Below are positions 23,991-31,072 of a DNA stretch of 31,072 bases, piece after piece; positions within the stretch are counted from its first letter, which is position 1, and every line of letters starts with the position of its first letter. Location: assembly GCA_015068055.1 (NCBI GenBank), contig SVLG01000020.1, positions 1-31,072 of the forward strand, written 5' to 3'. Under the pieces are notes generated by a model, which made no database searches, had not been told where the DNA came from, and saw only the letters and a program-made list of their open reading frames with translations. This DNA comes from Oscillospiraceae bacterium. Lineage in GTDB: Bacteria > Bacillota_A > Clostridia > Oscillospirales > Oscillospiraceae. The position numbers and the translations under genes were made by a program.

Positions 23991-24104
23991 GCAGGCATTG
24001 CCTGCTGCGCCCCGCACTGCGTGCGGGTATTTCATGTCCCCACTCGCTCGCCGCTTACGCGGCAACCGCTCGGGGATGACTCGTGCGTTCGAGTCCTCGC
24101 CGAC
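23964..24104. repeat. Palindrome-rich element of about 140 bp bounded by inverted tRNA-end sequences
   Basis: The left end (GACTCGAACGCA at 23979-23990) and right end (TGCGTTCGAGTC at 24084-24095) are perfect 12-bp inverted repeats of the tRNA T-arm; the match extends outward with one indel (CGGCG...). Between them are an 11-bp hairpin (23987-23997 with 23999-24009), a 7-bp hairpin (24011-24017 with 24021-24027) and a 5-bp hairpin (24050-24054 with 24059-24063). No open frame is present. It resembles a non-autonomous, tRNA-end-derived repeat. Confidence 0.65.
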
Positions 24105-24147
24105 AAAAAACAAAACCCACAGTGACATGACTGTGTCACTGTGGGTT
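24105..24147 (-). terminator. tRNA-Arg terminator
   Basis: A perfect 14-bp stem (24114-24127 with 24134-24147) with a 6-nt loop is followed on the minus strand by TTGTTTTTTG. It begins 1 nt after the CCA of the tRNA gene. Confidence 0.88.
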
Positions 24148-24148
24148 C

Positions 24149-24225
24149 TGGCACCCCCGGCGCGACTCGAACGCACTACATTCCGCTTAGGAGGCGGACC
24201 CTCTGTCCTGGTGAGGTACGGGGGC
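24149..24225 (-). tRNA. tRNA-Arg (anticodon CCU)
   Basis: A full cloverleaf of 77 nt folds on the minus strand. The acceptor arm is GCCCCCG with CGGGGGU (one G-U pair at the end), the D arm is CCUC/GAGG, the anticodon stem is UCCGC/GCGGA with loop CUCCUAA giving anticodon CCU, and the T arm is GUGCG/CGCGC around UUCGAGU. The CCA end is encoded. It reads AGG codons. It has its own promoter and terminator and stands alone. Confidence 0.95.
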
Positions 24226-24236
24226 ATAGCTTTGGT

Positions 24237-24265
24237 ATTTTACCCCATGGCATCATGCTTGTCAA
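24237..24265 (-). promoter_or_regulatory. tRNA-Arg promoter
   Basis: On the minus strand TTGACA (24265-24260), a 17-bp spacer and TAAAAT (24242-24237) form a near-consensus promoter 11 bp upstream of the tRNA. The -35 overlaps the ribosome site (AAGGAGG at 24264-24270) of the divergent hydrolase gene by two bases. Confidence 0.85.
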
Positions 24266-24274
24266 GGAGGAAAC

Positions 24275-25213
24275 ATGGTTCTCGTTTTCATTATCCCGGC
24301 GGTCTTCTTTCTGACCCTCGCCGCCGTATTTTGCAAGGTTTTCTACTCCCCCCATGCCGGCCAGAACAATCCGGAAGTCGCACTCCGGGCCGTGGATTAC
24401 TCCCCCCACGCCCCCAGGGTCCGCGAAGCGTTTCGGGAGCTGGAAGCGACCCCTTATGAGCGCGTATATATCCGCAGCCGCGACGGCCTTCGCCTCACCG
24501 CCCGCTACTACCACACTGCGGATGGTGCCCCGCTGGCCATACAGGTCCACGGCTACCGCAGCCATGTACTCCGGGATTTCTCCGGTGACTGCCTTCCCTG
24601 CCAGAAGCGCGGCTTCAACGTTCTGCTCATCGAGCAGCGTGCCCACGGGGAGAGCGAAGGCCACTGCATCTGCTTCGGCATCCGGGAAAAGTACGATGTC
24701 ATCGACTGGGCAAACTACGCCGCCGCTCGTTTTCCGGGTGTGAAGATCCTGCTCTCCGGCCTTTCCATGGGGGCCTCCACCGTACTTATGGCCGCCGCGG
24801 AGGAAGAACTACCCGCAAACGTCCGGGGCATCAGCTTCGACTGTGGCTACAGCTCTGTAAAGGCCATTATCTGCCACCAGATCCAAAAGATGGGGCTCCC
24901 GGTAAAGCCCGCGTATTTCCTGACCCGCCTCAGTGCCCGGCTCTTTGGTGGCTTTGACCCCAACGATGGCGATGTACTGGCCGCCGCAAAAAACTGCCGC
25001 GTCCCCGCGCTTTTCATCCACGGGGAAGCCGACGACTTTGTACCCTGGGCCATGGGCAGGGCCCTTTATGAGGCCTGTCCCACCGCCTATGCCTTCATCA
25101 GCGTCCCCGGTGCCAGCCACGGTCTGGCCTATATGGAAGACACGCCCCGCTGTGTCAATGCTCTTGAGAGCTTCGCCGACTTTATTCTGCAAGAGACAGA
25201 GACGCACTCCTGA
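24275..25213 (+). CDS. Membrane-anchored alpha/beta hydrolase
   Basis: This 312-residue protein has one N-terminal membrane helix (about residues 2-20) and then an alpha/beta hydrolase domain of the YqkD/BEM46-like kind. It shows the oxyanion region VHGYRSH (91-97), the nucleophile in SGLSMGAST (Ser164), acid Asp253 or Asp254 in HGEADDFVPW and base His282 in GASHGLAY. The domain probably faces outside or is held at the membrane surface; its substrate is unknown. The start has AAGGAGG 4 nt upstream. No convincing plus-strand promoter was seen, since the upstream DNA is the divergent tRNA promoter. The last 32 bp overlap the convergent helicase gene. Confidence 0.88.
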   Translation: MVLVFIIPAVFFLTLAAVFCKVFYSPHAGQNNPEVALRAVDYSPHAPRVREAFRELEATPYERVYIRSRDGLRLTARYYHTADGAPLAIQVHGYRSHVLRDFSGDCLPCQKRGFNVLLIEQRAHGESEGHCICFGIREKYDVIDWANYAAARFPGVKILLSGLSMGASTVLMAAAEEELPANVRGISFDCGYSSVKAIICHQIQKMGLPVKPAYFLTRLSARLFGGFDPNDGDVLAAAKNCRVPALFIHGEADDFVPWAMGRALYEACPTAYAFISVPGASHGLAYMEDTPRCVNALESFADFILQETETHS

Positions 25214-27260
25214 GTGCCGCAACCAGCGAAAACTTTCGCACACTGCCATCCCGAAAAGAAATGGTCAGCAGTTCCCCCTGTCTGGCTGCGACCTCCCCAA
25301 GGCCATACTGTTTATGCCGCACGGCCACGCCGGGCTGGAAGACATCCGCCGCGTTTCGCCCCGCTTCCTCCGCCGCCTTTTTGGGCAGCCAGGGAGCCCT
25401 GAGGGCGGACGCGGCTTTTTTCGGCGCGGCAAACACCGCATCGGCGAAACCGGAACGCCGCCCCTCCCGAAGGAAGCGGAAAACCGCCAACTCGTTCTTT
25501 GCCCGGGTCATGGCTACATAAAAGAGCCGCCGCTCCTCCTCCAGAAGCTTCTCTGCCTCACGCTCGGAGACCTTGTGTCCTGCGGTCTTGGGCAGCAGTC
25601 CATCCATCACGTCCATGAGAAAGACCCGCTCATACTCAAGGCCCTTGCTGGAATGGATGGTAGAGAGAATGAAGGGGCTGTCGGCATTGCCGCCCTCCCG
25701 GAGCTGTTCGTCCAGCTCATCCAGCCGCCGAAGGAGCCGTTCCAGGCTTTCCTCCCGCTCACCGAGACTTTTGAGAATGTGGAGCTTGTTCTCATCCATC
25801 CCCCGTTCCCGGACATAGTCGGCATAGCCCAGCTCATCGGCGATCCGGGCAATGGCCCGGTCGCCCCGGTCCTTCAGCAGTTGGGGGAGCGCCGCCTGTA
25901 TGCTCATACAGCGCTGCCGGGTCCACGGCGAAACGCCGCTTTCCACGGCCACCCGCTCCAGCAGGGGCAGCGCACCGCTTCTCCCGGCGGCTGCCTCCAC
26001 AGCGGCTCTGGGGATGCCCGCGCTGAACTTATAATAAACCGGCAGGAACTTCTCCACACTGCTGCTGTCCCGGGCAAAGTCAAAGATATCCCGGATGTCC
26101 CGGACGATACGGTGGCTGAAAAAACGGCTGTCCAACTGTCTCGCCCGGTAGGGGATGCCCTGACGCAGCAGCATATCCAGCAGGGGCAGCGCACTGTCGT
26201 TGTCCCGGTACAGCACCGCCGTCTCCTCCCGGCAGGCCTTGGCCAGCTTCAAAAGATAGGCGTACTGTTCCTGCCTGGTACGCACCATGATGGGCCGCAC
26301 AGAGCCCTCCAGCGTCCGCACCGCTTCCATGTGCTTATCCCGACGCCCCCGGTTTCCTTCAATAAAACGCTGCGCTGCCGCTGTAATCGCCACGGCACAG
26401 CGGTAGTTCTTTTCCATCAGCAGCACCCGCCCCCCGGGATAGCGCTGCTCAAAGGTCAAAAGCGCCTCCGGACAGGCCGCCCGAAAGCCGTAGATGCTCT
26501 GATCCTCGTCCCCCACCATAAAGAGGTTGCCGTCCTCTCCCGCCAGCAGTTCAAAGAGTTCGTGCTGGATGCGGGAGCTGTCCTGCGCCTCATCCACGCA
26601 GATGTAACGCCAGCGGGCCCTCAGCTGCTGCAGCAGCTCCGGACATTGCCGCAGGATCTGCAGGGCATAGACCAGCTGGTCGTCGTAGTCCATCCGTTCC
26701 AGCGCCCGCAGCCGTCGCTGATACTCCCGGTAGATTTCTCCAAACTTCGGCGGGGACTCCATGGCGTCGATCTCCGCCGTACTGAGCATGCTGTTTTTGG
26801 CATAGGTGATGGCCGTGCGGACGCTCTGAATTTCGCTCTCGCCGGGAATTTCCTGCAGGACACTGCGGAAAATCTCTCCCACCAGCGTGTTGAGATTCCG
26901 CTCCTCTCCCATGAGTTCAAAGGCCTTGCGTCCGTACTCGCGCTCATAGAGCCGGATAACCCGGGCACAAACGCCGTTGATGGTGCGAAACTCCAGTCCC
27001 TCCGCCATCGCCTCACCAAAAAGCCCGGTAAAGCGGCGGCGCATATCCGCCGCAGCCGCTACCGTATAGGTCATGGTGAGGATGCTCTCCGGCGCAATTC
27101 CCTGCGAGAGCATATAGCCCAGTCGGCTCACCAGCACGGTGGTCTTACCGCTGCCGGGTACGGCCAGCAGCAACACGCGCCCCTCTGTGGCCTGCACGGC
27201 CGCCGCCTGCTGCTCGTTGAGCCGGAGATCATATGTATTGATAAACTCTTCCAATGTCAT
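25182..27260 (-). CDS. UvrD/Rep-type superfamily 1 DNA helicase
   Basis: This 692-residue 3'-5' helicase has the full motif set: a Q motif LNEQQAAAV (14-22), Walker A AVPGSGKTT (33-41), Ia LTMTYTVAAAADMRRR (61-76), II CVDEAQD (221-227), III GDEDQSIYGFR (250-260), IV NYRCA (285-289), V HSSKGLEYERVF (about 535) and VI EERRLFYVAMTRAK (about 580). A C-terminal Tudor-like segment GVAVRHKQYGLGEVAAR resembles that of PcrA/UvrD. It is shorter than PcrA (over 700 residues). The start ATG overlaps the upstream stop as ATGA, so it is translationally coupled to the DUF3786 gene. It is a second, small helicase of unknown repair role. Confidence 0.93.
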   Translation of the reverse strand: MTLEEFINTYDLRLNEQQAAAVQATEGRVLLLAVPGSGKTTVLVSRLGYMLSQGIAPESILTMTYTVAAAADMRRRFTGLFGEAMAEGLEFRTINGVCARVIRLYEREYGRKAFELMGEERNLNTLVGEIFRSVLQEIPGESEIQSVRTAITYAKNSMLSTAEIDAMESPPKFGEIYREYQRRLRALERMDYDDQLVYALQILRQCPELLQQLRARWRYICVDEAQDSSRIQHELFELLAGEDGNLFMVGDEDQSIYGFRAACPEALLTFEQRYPGGRVLLMEKNYRCAVAITAAAQRFIEGNRGRRDKHMEAVRTLEGSVRPIMVRTRQEQYAYLLKLAKACREETAVLYRDNDSALPLLDMLLRQGIPYRARQLDSRFFSHRIVRDIRDIFDFARDSSSVEKFLPVYYKFSAGIPRAAVEAAAGRSGALPLLERVAVESGVSPWTRQRCMSIQAALPQLLKDRGDRAIARIADELGYADYVRERGMDENKLHILKSLGEREESLERLLRRLDELDEQLREGGNADSPFILSTIHSSKGLEYERVFLMDVMDGLLPKTAGHKVSEREAEKLLEEERRLFYVAMTRAKNELAVFRFLREGRRSGFADAVFAAPKKAASALRAPWLPKKAAEEAGRNAADVFQPGVAVRHKQYGLGEVAARQGELLTISFRDGSVRKFSLVAALRSASLSLAE

Positions 27261-27862
27261 TCTATACCCATCAGTTCCCCCAGCAGAAAACCGCTGGCGT
27301 AATACGTGGTTTCAAAGCGGATGTAGTCCAGTACATTTTTATCCCAGTAAAGGCGCAAACTGGCCGGAAAGTCCTCGTCCGCCTGCCAGAAGCTCAGCCG
27401 CAGATTGAGTCCGCCCTCAAAGACAGGAAACTCCCACCCCAGGTCTCCCTGAGCTGTCTCGCGCCCGCCAAAAGCAGCGCAGGCAGCCCGGGCACGGGTC
27501 AGATCCCCGGCAAACCAGCGCGTCGCCGCGGCGTTCATCCCGCCGCCGATGGTACTCGTCACAACAGCCTGCAGGTTTCCCACGGTGACATATTCCCCGG
27601 CAGGGCGGCAGCCCGGCTTCGACTCGCAGAGATAATCATACACCGTCAGCGTTTCGTTGAACCCGCCCTCGGCTCCGTCCCACAGGCGGCGCAGTATGCC
27701 CGTTCCACTCTCGGCCCGGTAAGGCCGCCCCAGAAAACTCACCAGGATACCTTTGTCATCCCGCCGCAAGCCCAGCCGCTCCGCGATCTCATTCTCGTCA
27801 AAGCTGAGATAAAGCGCCATGGCCTGCTGCCGGGCCAACTCATAATTGGAGCCTCTCGCCAT
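27257..27862 (-). CDS. DUF3786 domain protein
   Basis: This 201-residue protein matches DUF3786, found in Clostridia and other anaerobes. The ATG at 27862 is chosen because GGGAGGG precedes it by about 6 nt; the frame is open upstream but runs into the promoter. Conserved-looking parts are LRRDDKGILVSFLGRPYR (about 30-47), LLRRL..., the TVYDYL segment and RWFAGDL. No catalytic motif is known to me. Its stop overlaps the helicase start (ATGA). A consensus promoter lies just upstream, so this gene leads the two-gene unit. Function unknown. Confidence 0.8.
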   Translation of the reverse strand: MARGSNYELARQQAMALYLSFDENEIAERLGLRRDDKGILVSFLGRPYRAESGTGILRRLWDGAEGGFNETLTVYDYLCESKPGCRPAGEYVTVGNLQAVVTSTIGGGMNAAATRWFAGDLTRARAACAAFGGRETAQGDLGWEFPVFEGGLNLRLSFWQADEDFPASLRLYWDKNVLDYIRFETTYYASGFLLGELMGIE

Positions 27863-27884
27863 GCCGATCCCTCCCTTTGTCGTA

Positions 27885-27913
27885 ATTCTACCCATCCCGG
27901 CAGGGCTTGTCAA
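27885..27913 (-). promoter_or_regulatory. Promoter of the DUF3786-helicase unit
   Basis: On the minus strand TTGACA (27913-27908), a 17-bp spacer and TAGAAT (27890-27885) form a near-perfect sigma-A promoter 22 bp upstream of the DUF3786 start, with the same layout as the glyA promoter. Confidence 0.87.
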
Positions 27914-27949
27914 TCTTTTGTTGCGCAGCACGGAGTTCCCCCGGCCCGG

Positions 27950-27966
27950 TGCAATTATTGGTTGCA
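27950..27966. promoter_or_regulatory. Candidate LysR autoregulatory site
   Basis: TGCAA-N7-TTGCA forms a short dyad of the size LysR proteins bind, and it covers the -35 of the second lysR gene, a common layout for autorepression. Confidence 0.4.
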
Positions 27967-27990
27967 TTACTGGAAGTTTTTGGTTATAAT
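27962..27990 (+). promoter_or_regulatory. Promoter of the second lysR gene
   Basis: TTGCAT (27962-27967), a 17-bp spacer and a perfect TATAAT (27985-27990) lie 30 bp upstream of the ATG at 28020. Confidence 0.75.
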
Positions 27991-28019
27991 GCTTTAAAAA
28001 GCAAAAGCGAGGATGTCAC

Positions 28020-28886
28020 ATGGAAATACGACAGCTCCGATACTTTCTTGCCGTCGCCAACGCCCGCAGCTTTCTGCAGGCTGCCGACTCCCTCTATGTC
28101 TCCCGGCAGGCCGTGAGCAAGGCCATCACCCAGCTGGAAGATGAACTGCAGGTTCCCCTTTTTGTCCGCACCCAGAACGGTGCCCTGATGACCCCGGCGG
28201 GTATCTATTTCTATCCCCGGGCCACGGCGCTGACCGCGGACTTTGATCGGCTGAAGGAGGACATGCTGGAGGTGGACCGCACCTACCGTTCCCGGCTTCG
28301 CTTCTATATGGCGTACGGCATCTACGATATGTATGCCCGGCAGCTCCATGAATACAGCATCAGCCACTGGAGCGAGATGGATCTGCAGCTCCACAGCTGT
28401 CAGGACGCCGACTGCGCCATGGTGCTGGCCGACCGTCGGGCCGATGCCGTTCTCTCCTTCTCTCCCATCCGGGACCAGTCTCTGGAAAGTGTCCCTATTC
28501 TGGAAACGCCGGTCCGCATTCTTCTCCACCCCGACCACCCCCTCTGCCATCGGGAAGAGCTGCACATCGCCGAACTCAGCACCTATCCCGCCCTTCTCTA
28601 CACCGCCGGCCACGGCAGCTGTCCCTGGTGGCCCGGACCCAGGCTGCGCCACAACATCGGCTGCGATGACTTTTCCAGTCTTTTTTCCCTGCTGAAAGCC
28701 AACATGGGCTTTCTCCCCCTGCCCGAAGCCATGATCCCCGAATACGCCGACTTTGCTCTGGTCAAAAGCTGTCCGGAGCTGACGAACCCCTGCCGCATCT
28801 ACTACTCTGCCCTGACCCCCGCCCACTACGACTCCCTCACCTACAACCTGCTGGGCGCCATGGAGCGGGATATCTTTGGTATTTGA
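28020..28886 (+). CDS. LysR-family transcriptional regulator
   Basis: This 288-residue regulator has the N-terminal winged helix-turn-helix MEIRQLRYFLAVANARSF with SRQAVSKAITQLEDELQVPLFVR (about residues 1-58) and a substrate-binding-like domain after it. Its start is preceded by GAGG 7 nt upstream. It differs clearly from the other LysR in the window, so it is not a recent duplicate. A terminator follows the stop. No gene is divergent to it under a shared operator except the DUF3786-helicase unit, whose promoter is about 50 bp away; its target is unknown. Confidence 0.92.
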   Translation: MEIRQLRYFLAVANARSFLQAADSLYVSRQAVSKAITQLEDELQVPLFVRTQNGALMTPAGIYFYPRATALTADFDRLKEDMLEVDRTYRSRLRFYMAYGIYDMYARQLHEYSISHWSEMDLQLHSCQDADCAMVLADRRADAVLSFSPIRDQSLESVPILETPVRILLHPDHPLCHREELHIAELSTYPALLYTAGHGSCPWWPGPRLRHNIGCDDFSSLFSLLKANMGFLPLPEAMIPEYADFALVKSCPELTNPCRIYYSALTPAHYDSLTYNLLGAMERDIFGI

Positions 28887-28890
28887 AATT

Positions 28891-28925
28891 AAGGGAAGGA
28901 TCTTTGATCTTTCCCTTGATTTTTC
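28891..28925 (+). terminator. Terminator of the second lysR gene
   Basis: A 12-bp stem with one G-U pair (28891-28902 with 28906-28917) has a 3-nt loop and is followed by GATTTTTC. Its 3' arm overlaps the candidate -35 of the next gene. Confidence 0.8.
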
Positions 28926-28944
28926 ATCGGTACTGCGATAAGAT
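28916..28944 (+). promoter_or_regulatory. Candidate promoter of the YihY gene
   Basis: TTGATT (28916-28921), a 17-bp spacer and TAAGAT (28939-28944) place the transcription start at or 1-2 nt before the ATG at 28953. The -35 uses bases of the preceding terminator. Confidence 0.5.
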
Positions 28945-28952
28945 ACTGTGCC

Positions 28953-29786
28953 ATGAAACGCTATTGTAAAGAAAAACTGAATGATGTTGCGTCCCTTCTA
29001 AGGCACGTTCTGGGCTACATGGGGCGGCGGCATGTGGCCACCATTGCCTCTTCCAGTGCCTTCTGGATCTTCCTCTCGCTGGTGCCCATGACGATTCTCG
29101 TCATTGCCCTGCTGCCCTACACGGGAATCCGGGAAGATGAGCTGCTTTCCGCCCTGACGGGTTTTGTGCCGGGAAGCTTCCGCGATCTGTTGGACAGCAT
29201 TATTGCCGACGTATACCAAAGCAGCGCGGCGCTTCTCTCCCTGTCGCTGGTCACCACCCTCTATTCCTCGGGCATGGGCTTCTCGGCCCTGATCCGCGGT
29301 CTGGAGGACATCTATGAGCAGCCGCAGCGGGCCGGCTTTTTCCGTCGTCGGGCCCGGGCCGTACTGTATATGCTGGTCTTTATCGTCACGCTGGCTCTGG
29401 CCTTTCTCTTTATGGGCTTTGGCCGCACGGTGCAGCATTTTCTGGAGTCCCACTTCCCCTTTGTCCACGGCTTTTTCGTCTTCCTGCCCAAGCTCCGCTT
29501 CGGCGCGGTGCAGGGTGTGCTGGTACTGATCTTCGCCAGTATCTACCGCTGGGCCCCGGGCCTGCCTCTGCGCTTTGTGCGCCAGCTGCCGGGAGCCGTA
29601 TTCGCCGCGCTGGGCTGGTCCCTTTTTTCCTGGGGCTTCTCCCTCTGGATCAGCCTCACCAATGGCTACAGCACCTACGGCAGTCTCGCCACGGTGGCCG
29701 TGGTCATGGTCTGGCTTTACTACTGCATCACCATCCTCCTCTGGGGCGGCTGCATCAACAAGGCTCTGGAGCCGTTATGGAACTGA
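28953..29786 (+). CDS. YihY/BrkB-family inner membrane protein
   Basis: This 277-residue polytopic membrane protein matches the YihY/virulence factor BrkB family; the biochemical role is unsettled (once called ribonuclease BN by mistake). About six membrane spans can be seen. Family signs include SSSAFWIFLSLVPMTI (about 33-48), the stretch LYSSGMGFSALIRGLEDIY and the last hairpin YGSLATVAVVMVWLYYCITILLWG. No ribosome site precedes the ATG, and an upstream in-frame start is excluded by a TGA at 28917. The inferred promoter would give an mRNA with no leader. The stop codon overlaps a bidirectional terminator shared with purL. Confidence 0.88.
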   Translation: MKRYCKEKLNDVASLLRHVLGYMGRRHVATIASSSAFWIFLSLVPMTILVIALLPYTGIREDELLSALTGFVPGSFRDLLDSIIADVYQSSAALLSLSLVTTLYSSGMGFSALIRGLEDIYEQPQRAGFFRRRARAVLYMLVFIVTLALAFLFMGFGRTVQHFLESHFPFVHGFFVFLPKLRFGAVQGVLVLIFASIYRWAPGLPLRFVRQLPGAVFAALGWSLFSWGFSLWISLTNGYSTYGSLATVAVVMVWLYYCITILLWGGCINKALEPLWN

Positions 29787-29821
29787 AAAATGCCGTCCGG
29801 CTTCTGCCGGACGGCATTTTT
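29786..29821. terminator. Bidirectional terminator between yihY and purL
   Basis: A perfect 16-bp stem (29786-29801 with 29806-29821) with a TTCT loop begins with AAAAA and ends with TTTTT, so it ends transcription from both sides. It starts on the last base of the yihY stop codon. Confidence 0.93.
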
Positions 29822-29829
29822 CTATGCTT

Positions 29830-31072
29830 TTACTTGAAATATCTGGCGGCGCTGCGGAAGAGGCCCATCTCATAGTTGCCGGGCACGTTCTTGTAGAGGT
29901 GCTCGCCAACACGCTCGCTGTGGCCCATCTTGCCAAAGACGCGGCCATCGGGAGAGGTGATACCCTCCACGGCCCAGCAGGAACCATTGGGGTTAAAGAG
30001 GATCTCGCCGGTGGGCTCGTCGGCGTCGTTGACGTACTGGGTGATGATCTGACCGTTGTCGGCAAGCTGCTGCAGCAGTTCGTCGCTGGCCACAAAGCGG
30101 CCCTCGCCGTGGGAGATGGCCACGGTGTAGACATCGCCCACCTCGGTCTCCATGAGCCACGGAGACTTGTTGGAGGCCACGCGGGTGCGCACCAGACGGG
30201 ACTGGTGGCGGCCGATCTTGTTGTAGGTCAGCGTAGCGCAGCTCTCATCCATGTCGCGGATCTCGCCGTAGGGCACCAGACCCAGCTTGATGAGGGCCTG
30301 GAAGCCGTTGCAGATGCCGCCCATGAGGCCGTCGCGCACATGGAGCAGTTCATGGACGCCCTCACGGACCGCAGCGTTGCGGAAGAAGGCGGTGATGAAT
30401 TTGCCGGAGCCGTCGGGCTCGTCGCCGCCGGAGAAGCCGCCGGGCAGGAAAACGATCTGGGCCTGCTTCAGTTTTCTGGCAAACTCGCTGACGCTCTCGG
30501 CCACGTCGGCACTGGTCAGGTTGCGGATGCTGAAGATCTCCGGCTCGATACCCGCCTTACGGAGGGCGCGGGCCGTATCATACTCGCAGTTGGTGCCGGG
30601 GAAAACAGGAATCAGCGCCTTGGGTACGGCGATGGAGCTGCGGGGTTTCACGCGGCTCTCGGTCTTGTAGCTGAGAGGGGCGTAGCGCTCATGCTCCACG
30701 TCGGTGCGGCTGGGGTAAACACTCTCCAGCTTGTCCTCGTAGAGCTTGAAGAGCTCGGCAAGGGCCACGGTCGCGCCGCCGAGAGTGATCTCCGCCTTCT
30801 CGGTGGTGTAGCCGAGGGTGACGCCCACGGTCTCATCGTCGCATTCCACCAGGAAGCTGCCGATGGCGGGGGCAAAGACGTCGTCGAGGGTAAGACCCTC
30901 GGCAAAGGTAAAGCCCAGATCGTTGCCCATGCACATCTTCAGCACGGCCTCGGCAGCGCCGAAGCGGCCGGGGGCATAGGCCGCGTACTTATCCATGGCA
31001 TAGAGCTTGTCGCAGAGGGCCTTGAAGCTCTCGGCGGTGGGCAGACCGTCCTCACCGATCTCCGGCTTCAGC
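29830..31072 (-). CDS. purL: Phosphoribosylformylglycinamidine synthase, C-terminal part (5' end outside window)
   Basis: The frame stays open to the right edge, so about 414 C-terminal residues are present. Purine-pathway PurL converts FGAR, glutamine and ATP to FGAM. The window holds the end of the synthetase domain (GFTFAEGLTLDDVFAPAIGSF.VE) and the entire class I glutamine amidotransferase domain: PVFPGTNCEYDTA at its start, LPGGFSGGDEPDG, the nucleophilic Cys in GGICNGFQAL and the His/Glu in SHGEGRF. A fused amidotransferase marks the long single-chain PurL, as in many Clostridia, rather than the separate PurL-PurQ-PurS form of Bacillus. It ends at the bidirectional terminator shared with yihY. 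Confidence 0.93.
   Translation of the reverse strand, partial: LKPEIGEDGLPTAESFKALCDKLYAMDKYAAYAPGRFGAAEAVLKMCMGNDLGFTFAEGLTLDDVFAPAIGSFLVECDDETVGVTLGYTTEKAEITLGGATVALAELFKLYEDKLESVYPSRTDVEHERYAPLSYKTESRVKPRSSIAVPKALIPVFPGTNCEYDTARALRKAGIEPEIFSIRNLTSADVAESVSEFARKLKQAQIVFLPGGFSGGDEPDGSGKFITAFFRNAAVREGVHELLHVRDGLMGGICNGFQALIKLGLVPYGEIRDMDESCATLTYNKIGRHQSRLVRTRVASNKSPWLMETEVGDVYTVAISHGEGRFVASDELLQQLADNGQIITQYVNDADEPTGEILFNPNGSCWAVEGITSPDGRVFGKMGHSERVGEHLYKNVPGNYEMGLFRSAARYFK

Noticed and set aside
23964..24050. A second complete tRNA gene next to tRNA-Arg
   Set aside because: Only the last 27 nt match a tRNA; no acceptor 5' half, D arm or anticodon arm can be folded.
24933..27302. Plus-strand frame of about 790 codons opposite the helicase
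   Set aside because: It has no ribosome site and no motifs, whereas all helicase motifs are on the minus strand.
1..31072. CRISPR array, insertion sequence or prophage genes
   Set aside because: No regularly spaced repeats, transposase, integrase or phage structural motifs are visible; the only mobile-like signal is the tRNA-end repeat.

Overview
The window reads as chromosomal DNA of a fairly GC-rich, anaerobic Gram-positive bacterium of the class Clostridia, most likely an Oscillospiraceae-type gut organism (inference). The grounds are strong AGGAGG-type ribosome sites on nearly every gene, housekeeping promoters of the form TTGACA-N17-TAnAAT, a PurL of the long single-chain type with its own glutamine amidotransferase domain, a Pit/DUF47 phosphate module, a DUF3786 protein, and a CoA-transferase resembling clostridial 2-hydroxyacyl-CoA transferases. 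No phage, transposase or CRISPR genes are visible.

Left part (1-7012): the 3' end of a CapA-like gene, glycerate kinase, a ClpP-like serine protease, a very small protein-kinase-like protein whose 3' end overlaps the protease gene, a DUF47-Pit phosphate uptake pair behind a possible PHO box, glyA, and two small genes for a membrane/PH-like protein and an ATPase-only histidine-kinase-like protein.

Central part (7012-22960): fourteen consecutive minus-strand genes form one apparent catabolic unit. In transcription order they are an Ldh_2-type 2-oxoacid/2-hydroxyacid oxidoreductase, an HpcH/HpaI pyruvate aldolase, a methylmalonate-semialdehyde-type CoA-acylating dehydrogenase, two thiolase-like proteins, a complete Dpp/Opp-type ABC importer (two permeases, two ATPases, lipoprotein receptor), an M81/MlrC-type metallohydrolase, an SDR dehydrogenase, an SGNH/GDSL hydrolase and a CaiB/BaiF CoA-transferase. 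A divergent LysR regulator reads away from it. The lysR and operon promoters are near-perfect mirror images that share one -10 element. One of the two thiolases carries Ser where the nucleophilic Cys should be. The set looks like import, hydrolysis, CoA activation, oxidation and thiolytic cleavage of an amide- or ester-linked hydroxy/oxo acid. The substrate cannot be read from sequence.

Right part (23893-31072): a tRNA-Arg(CCU) gene with an exact 27-nt copy of its 3' end about 185 nt downstream, attached to a highly palindromic element of about 140 bp; a membrane-anchored alpha/beta hydrolase; a DUF3786 protein translationally coupled to a UvrD/Rep-type helicase; a second LysR regulator; a YihY/BrkB membrane protein that may be translated from a leaderless mRNA; and the C-terminal part of purL, which runs off the right edge.
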